Below, piece after piece: positions 21,557 through 29,491 of a stretch of DNA of 30,038 nucleotides. The number at the start of each line of letters is the position of its first letter. Positions within the stretch are counted from its first letter, which is position 1. A program made the position numbers and the translations under genes. The notes beneath the pieces are model-generated. The model saw only the letters and a list, made by a program, of their open reading frames with translations. It ran no database searches and was not told the origin of the DNA. Source of the DNA: JBLHKT01 sp043101615 (GTDB lineage: Bacteria; Planctomycetota; Phycisphaerae; Phycisphaerales; UBA1924); the NCBI GenBank assembly GCA_043101615.1, contig JBICID010000068.1:1-30038 (forward strand). The letters run 5' to 3'.

Positions 21557-22317
21557 GCGCCGGCGTCTCCTGCGGGGGTCGGCCTGGGGGCGGTCGGCGG
21601 CGACGAGGGCTTGGACCCCGAGCCGGCCGGCGTGACCTCGAGGTGCGCGGTGAGCTCCTCGATGGTGATCCCGATCTCGGTCGCCAGCGACTCGATGCGG
21701 TTGCGGAGGTAGGTGTACATCGCGGTGGCCGGGATGGCGACGATCAGCCCCAGCACCGTGGTCACGAGGGCCTGCGAGATATTGCCAGCGAGCTGGTCGG
21801 GCTTGGCCGGCCCCTCGGAGAGGGTCAGGGCGTCGAACGCTCCGACCATACCCACGACCGTGCCCAGCAGCCCGAGCATGGGCGCGACCGAGGCGATCAG
21901 CCCGATCACGTCGGTCGCGCGCTCGAGCCGGGCCACCTCCCGCTCCTGGGCCTCCTCCAGCGAGGACCGGAGTTCGAGAAAGCCGAACGCCGAGCGGTTG
22001 CAGCGGACCAGCGCGGAGCCCACCACCCGAGCGATGAAGCTGTCCTGCCCAGGCGTGGTGCACAGCTCGGCGGCGGCCTCGGCGTCGCGGTCCTGCAGAT
22101 GCACCGCGAGCGCCTTGACGAAGGGCTCGGGCGCCAGCTTGGAGCGACGGATGGTGATCAGCTGCGTGATCACGAGCGCGACGGCGATCAGCGACAGGAT
22201 GATGATGATGAAACCGACCTCACCACCCGCCGCGACGTAGTCGAACAACGAACGGCTGGGCGCTTCGGCGGAGGGGGGGGGTGGTGTGGCGGCGGCGAGC
22301 AGAGAGAGCTGGGTCAT
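21553..22317 (-). CDS. ExbB/TolQ/MotA-family proton channel protein
   Basis: 254 residues. Membrane helices are at about 35-56, 136-160 and 181-204. The last two carry the family signatures APMLGLLGTVVGMVGAF (145-161) and ISQALVTTVLGLIVAIPATAM (180-200), including the conserved threonines that line the proton path. The cytoplasmic loop between helices 1 and 2 is of normal length. The N-terminal 18 residues are short, hydrophobic then proline-rich, possibly periplasmic. It lacks the long cytoplasmic tail of the ZorA defence protein. Start ATG 22317 overlaps the upstream stop as ATGA. With the two ExbD proteins it should form a proton-motive-force-driven motor in the inner membrane. Confidence 0.94.
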   Translation of the reverse strand: MTQLSLLAAATPPPPSAEAPSRSLFDYVAAGGEVGFIIIILSLIAVALVITQLITIRRSKLAPEPFVKALAVHLQDRDAEAAAELCTTPGQDSFIARVVGSALVRCNRSAFGFLELRSSLEEAQEREVARLERATDVIGLIASVAPMLGLLGTVVGMVGAFDALTLSEGPAKPDQLAGNISQALVTTVLGLIVAIPATAMYTYLRNRIESLATEIGITIEELTAHLEVTPAGSGSKPSSPPTAPRPTPAGDAGA

Positions 22318-23387
22318 GCGTCGTTCTCGCTGGGCGTGCTCTGGCGGGCGGCCTCGAGGGCCCCCGGCAGGGTGAGGTTGGCGGGGTGGCAGGGGAACCG
22401 CTCGCGGAACTCGGCCGCGAGCGTCTGGGCGGAGGACGGGTCGGCGTTGCGCTGGGCGGCGACGGCGGCCTCGGCCAGTGCGAACCCGGCAAGGATCGGC
22501 GCGACGCCCTGGTCGCGGATCGACACCTCGACGAAGGCGGCGATGGCCAGACGCCGGCTGAGGTCGTCGGCCTCGCGCGAGAGCGACCGCGCGGTCGCGA
22601 GACGCGCCCAGGTCCCGCGGTAGGTGTTGTCCGAGACCGCGAGGTCCGCCAGCTCGTCGCGAGCGTCGACCCGGACATCGGGCGATCCCAGGTCCGCGCC
22701 GACGACGGCCGCGTGGAGCCGCTCGAACGGATCGTCCGCGCTCACGCGTGCGAACAGGGCGTCGGCCCGCGGGGCGAGCCCGGCCTGTGTGGCGTGGTCG
22801 ACCAGCCCCGCGATGGCGTGGGCCTCGGCGATCGGGTCGTCCTCCGGTGCGCCGGGTGCGCGTGCCGGCACGGGCCCGCTCGCGTAGAGCGGCACGAGCT
22901 GGGGTTCGGGGCCGGGGTCCGTCTCGGAGACCGCGCGGAGCTCGAGCCAGGCCCGGGATGCGGACGGCCGGTCGAGCCGTGCGAGCCTGGCGCGGAGCAG
23001 AGCCCGAAAGTAGGCGACGGAGGTCGGGCCGGGGCGTCCCCGGTACCGGTCCTCGAGCGGCTCGAGCAGGGCGAGCGCACCGGCGTGATCGCCCCGGTCC
23101 AGCCGGACGCCGGCCCGCCAGATCGCACGTCCCGCCTCGGCGCTGGGCCGATGATCGTCGGCGAGAGTTGGCGGGATCGACCGGATCTGGTGCCACCCCA
23201 ACGCCAGGATCGGCTCGGCGGGGTCGTGCGGACGCACGGTGACGGATTGTTCGTCGGCCCCGGTGACGGCCCCCTCGGGCAGCGCGACGCCCGGCCAGGT
23301 CTCCAGCGACGAGGTTGGCAGGTCCTGCGCGAGCGACGCACGAACGCAGAGCAGGCCGGCCACGAGTGCGGGCGCAAGACGGCTCAC
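22314..23387 (-). CDS. Secreted protein of the Exb-vWA operon, unknown function
   Basis: 357 residues from GTG 23387, chosen because it gives a signal peptide (SRLAPALVAGLLCVRASLA, cleaved before Q) and overlaps the stop of the vWA gene as GTGA. The mature protein begins with a short beta-rich segment (VALPEGAVTGADEQSVTVRP, ILALGWHQIRSI), like the small domains that read a threshold or bind a surface, and continues as helical repeat-like sequence (RLDRGDHAGALALLEPLEDRY is TPR-like). No catalytic motif is visible. It lies between the vWA and exbB genes, and its stop overlaps exbB by four bases. Probably periplasmic and part of the same complex. Confidence 0.75.
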   Translation of the reverse strand: MSRLAPALVAGLLCVRASLAQDLPTSSLETWPGVALPEGAVTGADEQSVTVRPHDPAEPILALGWHQIRSIPPTLADDHRPSAEAGRAIWRAGVRLDRGDHAGALALLEPLEDRYRGRPGPTSVAYFRALLRARLARLDRPSASRAWLELRAVSETDPGPEPQLVPLYASGPVPARAPGAPEDDPIAEAHAIAGLVDHATQAGLAPRADALFARVSADDPFERLHAAVVGADLGSPDVRVDARDELADLAVSDNTYRGTWARLATARSLSREADDLSRRLAIAAFVEVSIRDQGVAPILAGFALAEAAVAAQRNADPSSAQTLAAEFRERFPCHPANLTLPGALEAARQSTPSENDA

Positions 23388-24412
23388 GGCGTGATGTTCC
23401 TGAACGAGCCGCCTGACTCGCTGGCGATGGTGCGCAGCGTGTTCTGGACCTGGGCCCCCCCGCCGTTGTCGTCGGTGATGAACAGACAGTGGATGGGGAT
23501 CAGGGCGGTGCGGTTGAGGTTTCGGGTGAACTCCGGGACGCCGCTCTCCTGGAACTCGCCGTCGGTGAGCAGGTAGATGGCGTCGGGCCTGGGGTTGAGC
23601 GACATGGCCTTCTCGATGGCGGAGGACGGGTAGGTGCCGTCCTCGGTCACGCCGTAGCGCCCGACGCCGGCGGTACGCGAGTACTCCAGCTCGATGCCCG
23701 CGATGCGTGCTCGGGCCACGAGCTTGTTGCGCTGGGTGGAGTCGAGCCACTGACGCTCGGTGAACAGCCACCCGGAGCGTCCGGCGTAGAGGACGACCGC
23801 GAACTCGGAGGACTCGATCAGGGCCTGCAGCGAGCGGGTGAGCTCCTGCTTGACGATATCGATGCGTCGGGCCTCCTCGGGCCCCTGACGCATCGAGCCC
23901 GAGACGTCGATGATGTAGCAGAACCGGCGACCCACGGCCTCGAGCCCGAAGAAGCTGGCCCCGGCGCCGGAGCCCGCGGCCCCCGCGCCCGCGGCGATGT
24001 CCGAGGCCGCGCCGGCGGCCCCCGAGGGCTGGTCGAAGCCCTGGTCGAGCTCGCCGACGGGGTCGATGGCCTCGGCGGCGGTGGTGAGGTCCTCGACGGG
24101 GTCGAGCTGGTCAACCGCGGGCGAGTTGAGGTCCGACGAGGTCGGGAGGGTGACCGTGAGCTGCTCGGTCGAGGCGGGCGCCTCGGCCTCGGTGACGATC
24201 TCGAAGCTAACGGTCTCGGCGGGCCCGCCGCCGGCGTCGGCCCGGGAATAGGAGACGTCGATGAAGCGGGTCACCAGGATGATCAGCAGGTGGATGAACA
24301 GCGAGATGAGCACGCCCGAGACGGTGGCGCGCGCGAGCCAGATGCGGATCCGGGTGGCCAGGTCCGTCCGCTCGCTCTCTCCCGGGATGGTGGTGGTGTC
24401 GTCGCTGGTCAT
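23384..24412 (-). CDS. Membrane-anchored vWA-domain protein with TonB/TolA-like N-terminal helix
   Basis: 342 residues. A ~28-residue cytoplasmic tail leads into one membrane helix (about 30-52) containing S37-LFI-H41, the SxxxH pattern that TonB and TolA use to couple to ExbB/ExbD or TolQ/TolR. A periplasmic linker rich in Glu, Pro and Ala (about 55-155) ends in a Gly/Ala stretch. The vWA domain (about 160-342) has an intact MIDAS motif, D169-x-S171-x-S173 (IIDVSGSM), and the later LLTDGEF strand. vWA domains bind protein partners through a metal ion. It is the first gene of a run that includes exbB and two exbD genes, joined by overlaps. Start ATG 24412. A GATACT sequence about 13 bases upstream may be its -10 element. 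Confidence 0.85.
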   Translation of the reverse strand: MTSDDTTTIPGESERTDLATRIRIWLARATVSGVLISLFIHLLIILVTRFIDVSYSRADAGGGPAETVSFEIVTEAEAPASTEQLTVTLPTSSDLNSPAVDQLDPVEDLTTAAEAIDPVGELDQGFDQPSGAAGAASDIAAGAGAAGSGAGASFFGLEAVGRRFCYIIDVSGSMRQGPEEARRIDIVKQELTRSLQALIESSEFAVVLYAGRSGWLFTERQWLDSTQRNKLVARARIAGIELEYSRTAGVGRYGVTEDGTYPSSAIEKAMSLNPRPDAIYLLTDGEFQESGVPEFTRNLNRTALIPIHCLFITDDNGGGAQVQNTLRTIASESGGSFRNITP

Positions 24413-24578
24413 TCGGATGCGGTAGTATCGTTTGGTCCGCGGGTCCCCCCGACCGCCCGCCGGGATCGTGCTCTGGCTTTCCGATTCGGCTCCGGTCGCG
24501 ATGGGTTGCCCGAGGCCGGCGAAAAGCGTGTTGTCGGCTCTGAATGACAGGATACCGCCCGGGAGGCGTGGAGGCTGG

Positions 24579-25322
24579 ATGGCGACTGCGAGCGAGGCGA
24601 AGACGACGGCGAAGCTGGAACGCGTGCTGCTGAAGCTGAGCGGCGAGGCGTTCTGCGCCCCGGGCGGGTTCGGGATCGACCCAGAGTCCCTGGCGCTCAT
24701 CGCGGGCGAGATCAAGGGGGCCCTGAGCGCCGGCGCCCAGATCGCGGTGGTGGTCGGCGGGGGGAACATCATCCGGGGGGCCGAGCTGGCCAGGGCAGGC
24801 GACATCCAGCAGGCCAGCGCCGACTACATGGGCATGCTGGGCACCGTCATCAACGGGGTCGCGCTCAAGGAGAAGCTCGAGACCATCGGGGTGCAGAGCC
24901 GCCTGATGAGCGCGATCGAGATACGCGCCGTCGCCGAGCCGTTCATCCGAGGGCGGGCCATCCGACACCTGGAGAAGGGGCGCGTGGTCATCCTCGCGGC
25001 GGGCACCGGCAACCCGTTCTTCACCACCGACACCTGCGCCGCGCTGCGGGCACGCGAGCTCGACTGCGACATCCTCATAAAGGCCACCACGGTCGACGGT
25101 GTCTACACCGCGGACCCGAAGAAGGACCCCGGCGCCACCAAGTACGAGCGGCTGAGCTACCGCGAGGCGATCAACGGTCGCCTGCGGTTCATGGACCTCA
25201 CCGCGCTGGCGATGTGCGAGGAGCGCGGGCTGCCGGTGCTCGTCTTCGACTTCTGGCAGCCCGGCAACATCCGGCGCGTGGTCGAGGGCGAGCCCGGCAT
25301 CGGCACGCTGCTGGGCGGCTGA
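24579..25322 (+). CDS. pyrH: UMP kinase
   Basis: 247 residues. This amino-acid-kinase-fold enzyme phosphorylates UMP to UDP with ATP. Landmarks are VLLKLSGEAF (residues 17-26), VVVGGGNIIRGAE, YMGMLGTVINGVALKEKLE, the AAGTGNPFFTTDTCAALRA loop, and KATTVDGVYTADPKKDP. The ATG at 24579 is preceded by GTGGAGG at a suitable distance; an in-frame start at 24432 would add a segment not found in the family. It has an N-terminal tail of about 15 residues before the first strand. The gene is followed by frr, the usual partner, while rpsB and tsf, which often precede it, are replaced by the divergent vWA operon. Confidence 0.97.
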   Translation: MATASEAKTTAKLERVLLKLSGEAFCAPGGFGIDPESLALIAGEIKGALSAGAQIAVVVGGGNIIRGAELARAGDIQQASADYMGMLGTVINGVALKEKLETIGVQSRLMSAIEIRAVAEPFIRGRAIRHLEKGRVVILAAGTGNPFFTTDTCAALRARELDCDILIKATTVDGVYTADPKKDPGATKYERLSYREAINGRLRFMDLTALAMCEERGLPVLVFDFWQPGNIRRVVEGEPGIGTLLGG

Positions 25323-25413
25323 GGCAGCGACCAGGGGGGTCGGTTGTCGGGACGGGGTCTATGATCGCCACACGACCGGTTTGGCCGCGCACGCGGCGTT
25401 TGGAGTTCGACCC

Positions 25414-25971
25414 ATGAGCAGCGACCCCGACACCATTCTGCTTGAAGCCGAAGATCAGATGAGCAAGGCGATCGATCACCTGAGGCACGAGTTCCGGGGC
25501 ATCCGCGCCGGGCGTGCCTCGCCGGGCCTGGTCGAGCACGTCAAGTGCGAGGTGTACGGCTCGCCGACAGACCTCAAGTCGATCGCGGCCGTGAACGTGC
25601 CCGAGCCGACCCAGCTCCTGGTCAAGCCCTTCGACCCGAGCACGCTGCACGCGATCAAGAAGGGCATCGAGGACGCCAACCTCGGGCTGAACCCGCAGGT
25701 CGAGGACAAGGCCCTCCGGATCAATATCCCGCCGATGTCCGCCGACCGACGCAAGGAACTCGTGGCCCGCGTCAAGAAGCTCGGCGAGGAGCAGAAGGTC
25801 GTGCTCCGCAACGCACGGCGCGACGCGAACAAGCACGCCGACTCGCTCGACGGGCTGCCCGAGGACGAGATCAAGACCCTGCACGACGAGATCCAGGAGC
25901 TGCTCAAAAAGTACGAGTCGCAGATCAACGATCTCGCGGAGGCCAAGGCCAAGGAAGTCCAGGAAGTCTGA
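25414..25971 (+). CDS. frr: Ribosome recycling factor
   Basis: 185 residues, the standard length. Landmarks are HEFRGIRAGRASPGLVEHVKCEVYG (from about residue 24), VNVPEPTQLLVKPFDPS, INIPPMSADRRKELVARVKKLGEE, the RNARRDANK segment and the C-terminal helix. RRF releases ribosomes from mRNA after termination together with EF-G. The ATG at 25414 has GGAG (25401-25404) nine bases upstream; an earlier TTG at 25381 is rejected. The 91-base gap from pyrH holds a GCCGCG/CGCGGC hairpin (25384-25397) just before the ribosome binding site. Confidence 0.97.
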   Translation: MSSDPDTILLEAEDQMSKAIDHLRHEFRGIRAGRASPGLVEHVKCEVYGSPTDLKSIAAVNVPEPTQLLVKPFDPSTLHAIKKGIEDANLGLNPQVEDKALRINIPPMSADRRKELVARVKKLGEEQKVVLRNARRDANKHADSLDGLPEDEIKTLHDEIQELLKKYESQINDLAEAKAKEVQEV

Positions 25972-25994
25972 CCCCCCCCACCCCCCCACCCCCC
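25972..25994. repeat. C-rich tract after frr (G-quadruplex potential on minus strand)
   Basis: Immediately after the frr stop the plus strand reads eight C, A, seven C, A, six C. The minus strand therefore has three long G runs separated by single T, enough for four or more G triplets, which is the sequence requirement for a G-quadruplex. It lies in the convergent region between frr and sppA. Confidence 0.7.
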
Positions 25995-26046
25995 TATTCA
26001 CCAGGCCTTGCGATCAGGCCGGATGGGAGTGCCCGGGTCAATGACA

Positions 26047-26072
26047 AAGCCCCCCGGTGCGCCGAGGGGCTT
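26047..26072. terminator. Bidirectional terminator-like hairpin between frr and sppA
   Basis: AAGCCCC (26047-26053) and GGGGCTT (26066-26072) form a 7-pair stem. On the minus strand it continues into CTTTGTCATT, a partial T run, and lies 29 bases after the sppA stop. It may also end frr transcription. Confidence 0.6.
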
Positions 26073-26101
26073 GATTGTGCGCACAGGCCGTGTCGATGCG
26101 G

Positions 26102-27898
26102 TCAGCGGATATGGATCGCCCGCGGGGAGACCAGCAGCACGGGCTCGTCTCGGAGCAGCGTGAGGGCGTTGAGCTGGCTCGCGAGGGCGTCGAACCGCTC
26201 GGGCCCCATGATCTCGCGCACGGGGGCGAGCATCGGGGCAGCGACAGTCGTGCCCGGGGCCCGCACCATGCCGCCGAACAGATTCTCGAGCATCTCCTCG
26301 AACGAGGGGGGCGCGGGGTAGTGGATCACCGCATCGGGTGCGATGCCCAGGCCCGCGGCCATGTCGGTGATGGCGACCTCGAGCCCGCCGATCGCGTCGG
26401 CCATGTGCAGCTCGATGGCGTCCGAGCCGGTGAACAGGCGTCCCTCGGCGACTCGGGACAGGTCGGCCTCGGGCCGGCCCTGCGCGACGCGAGAGGCGAA
26501 CAGGTCGTAGGTCTCGGTCATCTTGCTCCGGATCAGGGCCTGCTGCGACTCGTCCCAGGGGGACGAGGACATCAGGTCGGCCCGCGGCCCGCGTGCGCGG
26601 GCGACGGTGTTGATCTTCAGCTTGTCGTAGAGCGCATCGGTGGAGTACTTGCCGCCCACCACGCCGATGGAGCCCACGATGGAAGAGGGGTTGACGTAGA
26701 CCTTGTCGCCCGCGACCAGGGTGTAATAGCCGCCCGAGGCCGCCATGGAGCCGACGGACACCCACACGGGCTTGTGCTCCTTGAGGCGCTGCAGGCCCCG
26801 CCACATGACCTCGGAGGCCATGGCAGAGCCGCCCGGCGAGTCGATGCGGACCACGACACCCTCGATGTAGTCGTCCTTGATGATCTCCTCGATCGCGTTG
26901 CGGACGGTGCGGCTGCCGGTGGTCTGCCCGGCCCCGAGAAGCCCGCCTCCGGGCGTGGAGTCCCCGTCGACGATGGTCCCGTTGATGTGCAGCACCGCGA
27001 CGGTGGGCTCGGTGGCGCGCCGGGAGGCGGGCGGGGCCATGAGCTGGGAGAACAGCGCCAGCGGGTTGGCGGTGTTGAGCGTCTGCTGCGAGACGGTGTA
27101 GGGGTCGGTCACCCACTCGACGGACTCGACGCCGTACGTCTCGGCCAGCCAGGGCCTGATCTCGGGCAGGTCCACCTCGGCGGCGATGAGCCCGGTGCTG
27201 ATGCCGGTGTCGCCGTCGGCCCACCAGGCCCGCTCGTAGGCGCTGTCGAGCTGGTCCTGTGTGAAGCCGAAGCCGGAGGCCAGGGCGGCGCGCTGGTTCT
27301 CGTAGAGCGAGTCCAGCAGGCCCGAGATGTTCTGATCCCACTCCGGGCTGGGCTCGGATCGGGTCATCTGCTCGTTGGCGCCCTTGTAGTCGCCCACCTG
27401 GATGAGCTGGGCGTTGACGCCGGCCCACTGCAGGGCGTCGGCGAGGTACATCTCCTCCATGTAGATGCCCGGCAGCGAGACCATGCCGCCCGCCTGCAGG
27501 ATGGCACCGTCGGAGGCCGCGGCGAGCTGAATGTCCGAGGCCCCGTAGACATCCGAGTACACGTGCACCTTCTTGCCGTTGGAACGCACGTTGGCGATGG
27601 CCGCGGAGAGCTCCTCGACCTGGGTGGTCGTCAGGGCGGCGTCCCGCAGGCGGATCACCACGCCGGCGAACTCCGAGTCGTACGCGACCGTGTTCAGGTT
27701 CTCGACCAGGTTGAACAGGGTCTGCGTCGAGGAACCGAACCAGTCGGTCCCGGCGGACATCTCGGCGGGCGTTCCCTCGATCTCGAACACCGCGACGCTC
27801 GCGGAGTCGGCCTGCACGACCGGCAGCGGTGCGGAGGCCATCCCCGGCAGGGCCAGGGCGGAGGCGATGGTGCCGGCGAGGGTGCGGAGGTTGGTCAT
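26102..27898 (-). CDS. sppA: Signal peptide peptidase SppA, long (67K-like) form
   Basis: 598 residues with two tandem SppA (ClpP-like) domains. A signal peptide or anchor occupies about residues 1-28 (TLAGTIASALALPGMASA). The first domain supplies the catalytic lysine, K172 in GDYKGANEQ, and the second the nucleophile serine, S388 in SMAASGGYYTL, just after RIDSPGGSAMASEV (351-364). This division of the Ser-Lys dyad between the two halves is that of E. coli-type SppA, which degrades left-over signal peptides in the membrane. ATG 27898 is chosen because GGAG lies a suitable distance upstream and it gives the signal peptide; an extension to 27958 has no support. The N-terminus looks like a cleavable Sec signal more than a permanent anchor. 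Confidence 0.93.
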   Translation of the reverse strand: MTNLRTLAGTIASALALPGMASAPLPVVQADSASVAVFEIEGTPAEMSAGTDWFGSSTQTLFNLVENLNTVAYDSEFAGVVIRLRDAALTTTQVEELSAAIANVRSNGKKVHVYSDVYGASDIQLAAASDGAILQAGGMVSLPGIYMEEMYLADALQWAGVNAQLIQVGDYKGANEQMTRSEPSPEWDQNISGLLDSLYENQRAALASGFGFTQDQLDSAYERAWWADGDTGISTGLIAAEVDLPEIRPWLAETYGVESVEWVTDPYTVSQQTLNTANPLALFSQLMAPPASRRATEPTVAVLHINGTIVDGDSTPGGGLLGAGQTTGSRTVRNAIEEIIKDDYIEGVVVRIDSPGGSAMASEVMWRGLQRLKEHKPVWVSVGSMAASGGYYTLVAGDKVYVNPSSIVGSIGVVGGKYSTDALYDKLKINTVARARGPRADLMSSSPWDESQQALIRSKMTETYDLFASRVAQGRPEADLSRVAEGRLFTGSDAIELHMADAIGGLEVAITDMAAGLGIAPDAVIHYPAPPSFEEMLENLFGGMVRAPGTTVAAPMLAPVREIMGPERFDALASQLNALTLLRDEPVLLVSPRAIHIR

Positions 27899-28031
27899 CC
27901 TTGGGCTCCTTCGGGTGCGGGCGGCTGGGCCGCGTTCGGGAAGAGTACGCTCCGACACCCCTGGGGTTCGCGGCGCACCTGGTGTGTTCTATCGGCAAGG
28001 GGCGTGCCGGGTTTCGGGGTGTGAAGCTGGG

Positions 28032-28433
28032 TCATCCGTAGCCCAGCGCGTCCAGATCGTCCTCGTCCAGGCCGATCTGGTGCCCGATCTCGTGCAGCAG
28101 CGTGATGGCGATCTGCCGTCGGATCTCCTCCGGGTCATCCCACCCGCCGGCATGGCAGACGATGGCCTCGCGGAAGAGGTGGATCTGGGAGGGGAGCACC
28201 CCGTCCATCTCGATCTGGAGTTCGGTGTCCATAACCCCGGTGTGCAGGCCGCAGAGCTCGAGGTGGGCCTCGGGCTCGTCGGGATCGATCCCGAACTCGC
28301 GGAGCACCTCCGGCCCGGGGCGATCCTCCAGGATCACGGGGACGCGTTCGATCACCTCGCGGGCCTGACCGGGAAGGGTCGTGAGCACGCCGTCGAAGAG
28401 CCGGTCGAAGCGGTCTCGCTCATCGTGGGTCAC
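28032..28433 (-). CDS. Zincin-like metallopeptidase family protein
   Basis: 133 residues. The zinc motif HEIGHQIG (residues 114-121) followed by LDEDDLDALGYG at the C-terminus is that of the small Zincin_1 / DUF1025 family (minimal metalloprotease fold). The ELQIEMDGVLPSQIHLFREAI segment is the usual edge-strand part of these proteins. Members are cytoplasmic and mostly uncharacterised. The start is GTG at 28433, overlapping the stop of the upstream membrane protein gene as GTGA, so the two are coupled. The substrate is unknown. Confidence 0.9.
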   Translation of the reverse strand: MTHDERDRFDRLFDGVLTTLPGQAREVIERVPVILEDRPGPEVLREFGIDPDEPEAHLELCGLHTGVMDTELQIEMDGVLPSQIHLFREAIVCHAGGWDDPEEIRRQIAITLLHEIGHQIGLDEDDLDALGYG

Positions 28434-29380
28434 GCGTCGGTCTCCCCGGACCGGCCCAGGATGTGGGACAGCCCCAGCGGCTGGAAGGCGACGACGGGGA
28501 AGACCCGGAACCCGTCACGCGTCAGCCCGAACAGCCCGAGCGTGACCAGCACCGAGCCCAGCGCGATCAGGATCACGGTGATGGGCTGCACGATGTCCTC
28601 GGAGACCCATTGCGTGCTCGCGGCGAGGAGATGGAACGCATCCCCGCAGCCCGTCAGCAGGAACGCCCCGATCAGCGCGAGGATGGGCTGGCGGTCCACG
28701 CGTCCCTCGCGCACGATGACGGATCGTGCGGCGAGCCCGCGCGCGGTGTGACGCACCAGCGTGAGGATGCCCGCCGCGAGCAGGACGATGGCCAGCCTGT
28801 AGGCGTGGCGCGTGGTGTCGGGATCGGTGAGGCTGGCGTAGGGGGCCGGGTTGATGGCGTCGAGGTGTGCGTGGAGTCTCCAGAAACCCCAGACCAGGGG
28901 GACGTACAGCAGGAACGCGACCGCGACCCGAAGCGACGCAGCCAGGCCCGTGGCCCGGTGCGGCCTGATCATGGGCAGCAGGCCGAGCCCGGACAGGACG
29001 AGCAGGAGACACGCCATCGGGATCCAGAACCGCGGGAGACGCATCCAGACGCCCAGGGGCGTGAGCTCGACAGCCCGGAGGAGCCAGACGGCGATCGCCG
29101 CGAGAAACGCCCCGGTGGGCCACAGCAGCAGCCCGGCGGCGGTGAGGCGCGGGGTGGAGAGGGGGGTGAGCTCCTCGGCCAGGGGATCGACGACGGCGAG
29201 CACGGTGGCCTTGACCGGGACGGCGCACTCCGGGCAGGGCTCGGTGATGGAGAGCCCCTTGAGGTTGTAGCCGCACCGGATGCAGTAGAGATCGCCGGTG
29301 AGGTCGCGCGCGATCCGTGCGTCGGCGCGCTGCGCCGGTCCGTCGGGCGGTGGGGTGTGGGGGTGGGAAGCGGACAACAA
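28430..29380 (-). CDS. Multi-pass membrane protein with N-terminal zinc ribbon
   Basis: 316 residues. A CxxC...CxxC ribbon (C33, C36, C49, C52; LYCIRCGYNLKGL and CPECAVPV) is followed by about six membrane segments, starting near 80 (AAGLLLWPTGAFLAAIAVWLL), 117, 148, 190, 235 and 268. This arrangement, CGYNL ribbon plus membrane domain, recurs in planctomycete proteins of unknown function. The only reasonable start codon before the ribbon is TTG at 29380, without a good Shine-Dalgarno sequence, so the N-terminus is uncertain. It is coupled to the zincin gene by a 4-base overlap. Confidence 0.75.
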   Translation of the reverse strand: MLSASHPHTPPPDGPAQRADARIARDLTGDLYCIRCGYNLKGLSITEPCPECAVPVKATVLAVVDPLAEELTPLSTPRLTAAGLLLWPTGAFLAAIAVWLLRAVELTPLGVWMRLPRFWIPMACLLLVLSGLGLLPMIRPHRATGLAASLRVAVAFLLYVPLVWGFWRLHAHLDAINPAPYASLTDPDTTRHAYRLAIVLLAAGILTLVRHTARGLAARSVIVREGRVDRQPILALIGAFLLTGCGDAFHLLAASTQWVSEDIVQPITVILIALGSVLVTLGLFGLTRDGFRVFPVVAFQPLGLSHILGRSGETDA

Positions 29381-29491
29381 CGTGAAGATAGCACGATCCG
29401 GTCGCCTCGCGCCGGCGAAAGGGGCAGAGAATGGCCTCTATACTCCGCGACCGTGTCGCACGGCGCGTGCGCGGGTCAGCGTTTGGAAGGG

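Noticed and set aside
21553..22317. Zorya-type anti-phage defence (ZorAB motor)
   Set aside because: The ExbB-like protein is only 254 residues and lacks the long ZorA tail, the ExbD proteins lack the peptidoglycan-binding domain of ZorB, and no ZorC, ZorD or ZorE gene is near.
25344..25365. Promoter for frr made of TTGTCG and TATGAT
   Set aside because: The hexamers are only 10 bases apart, too short for a sigma-70 promoter; frr is probably read from pyrH, or from a promoter I cannot define.
26075..28024. Long plus-strand open frame (649 codons) opposite sppA
   Set aside because: It is the antisense shadow of sppA, with His/Gly/Asp/Val-biased composition produced by high-GC codon use and no family motifs.
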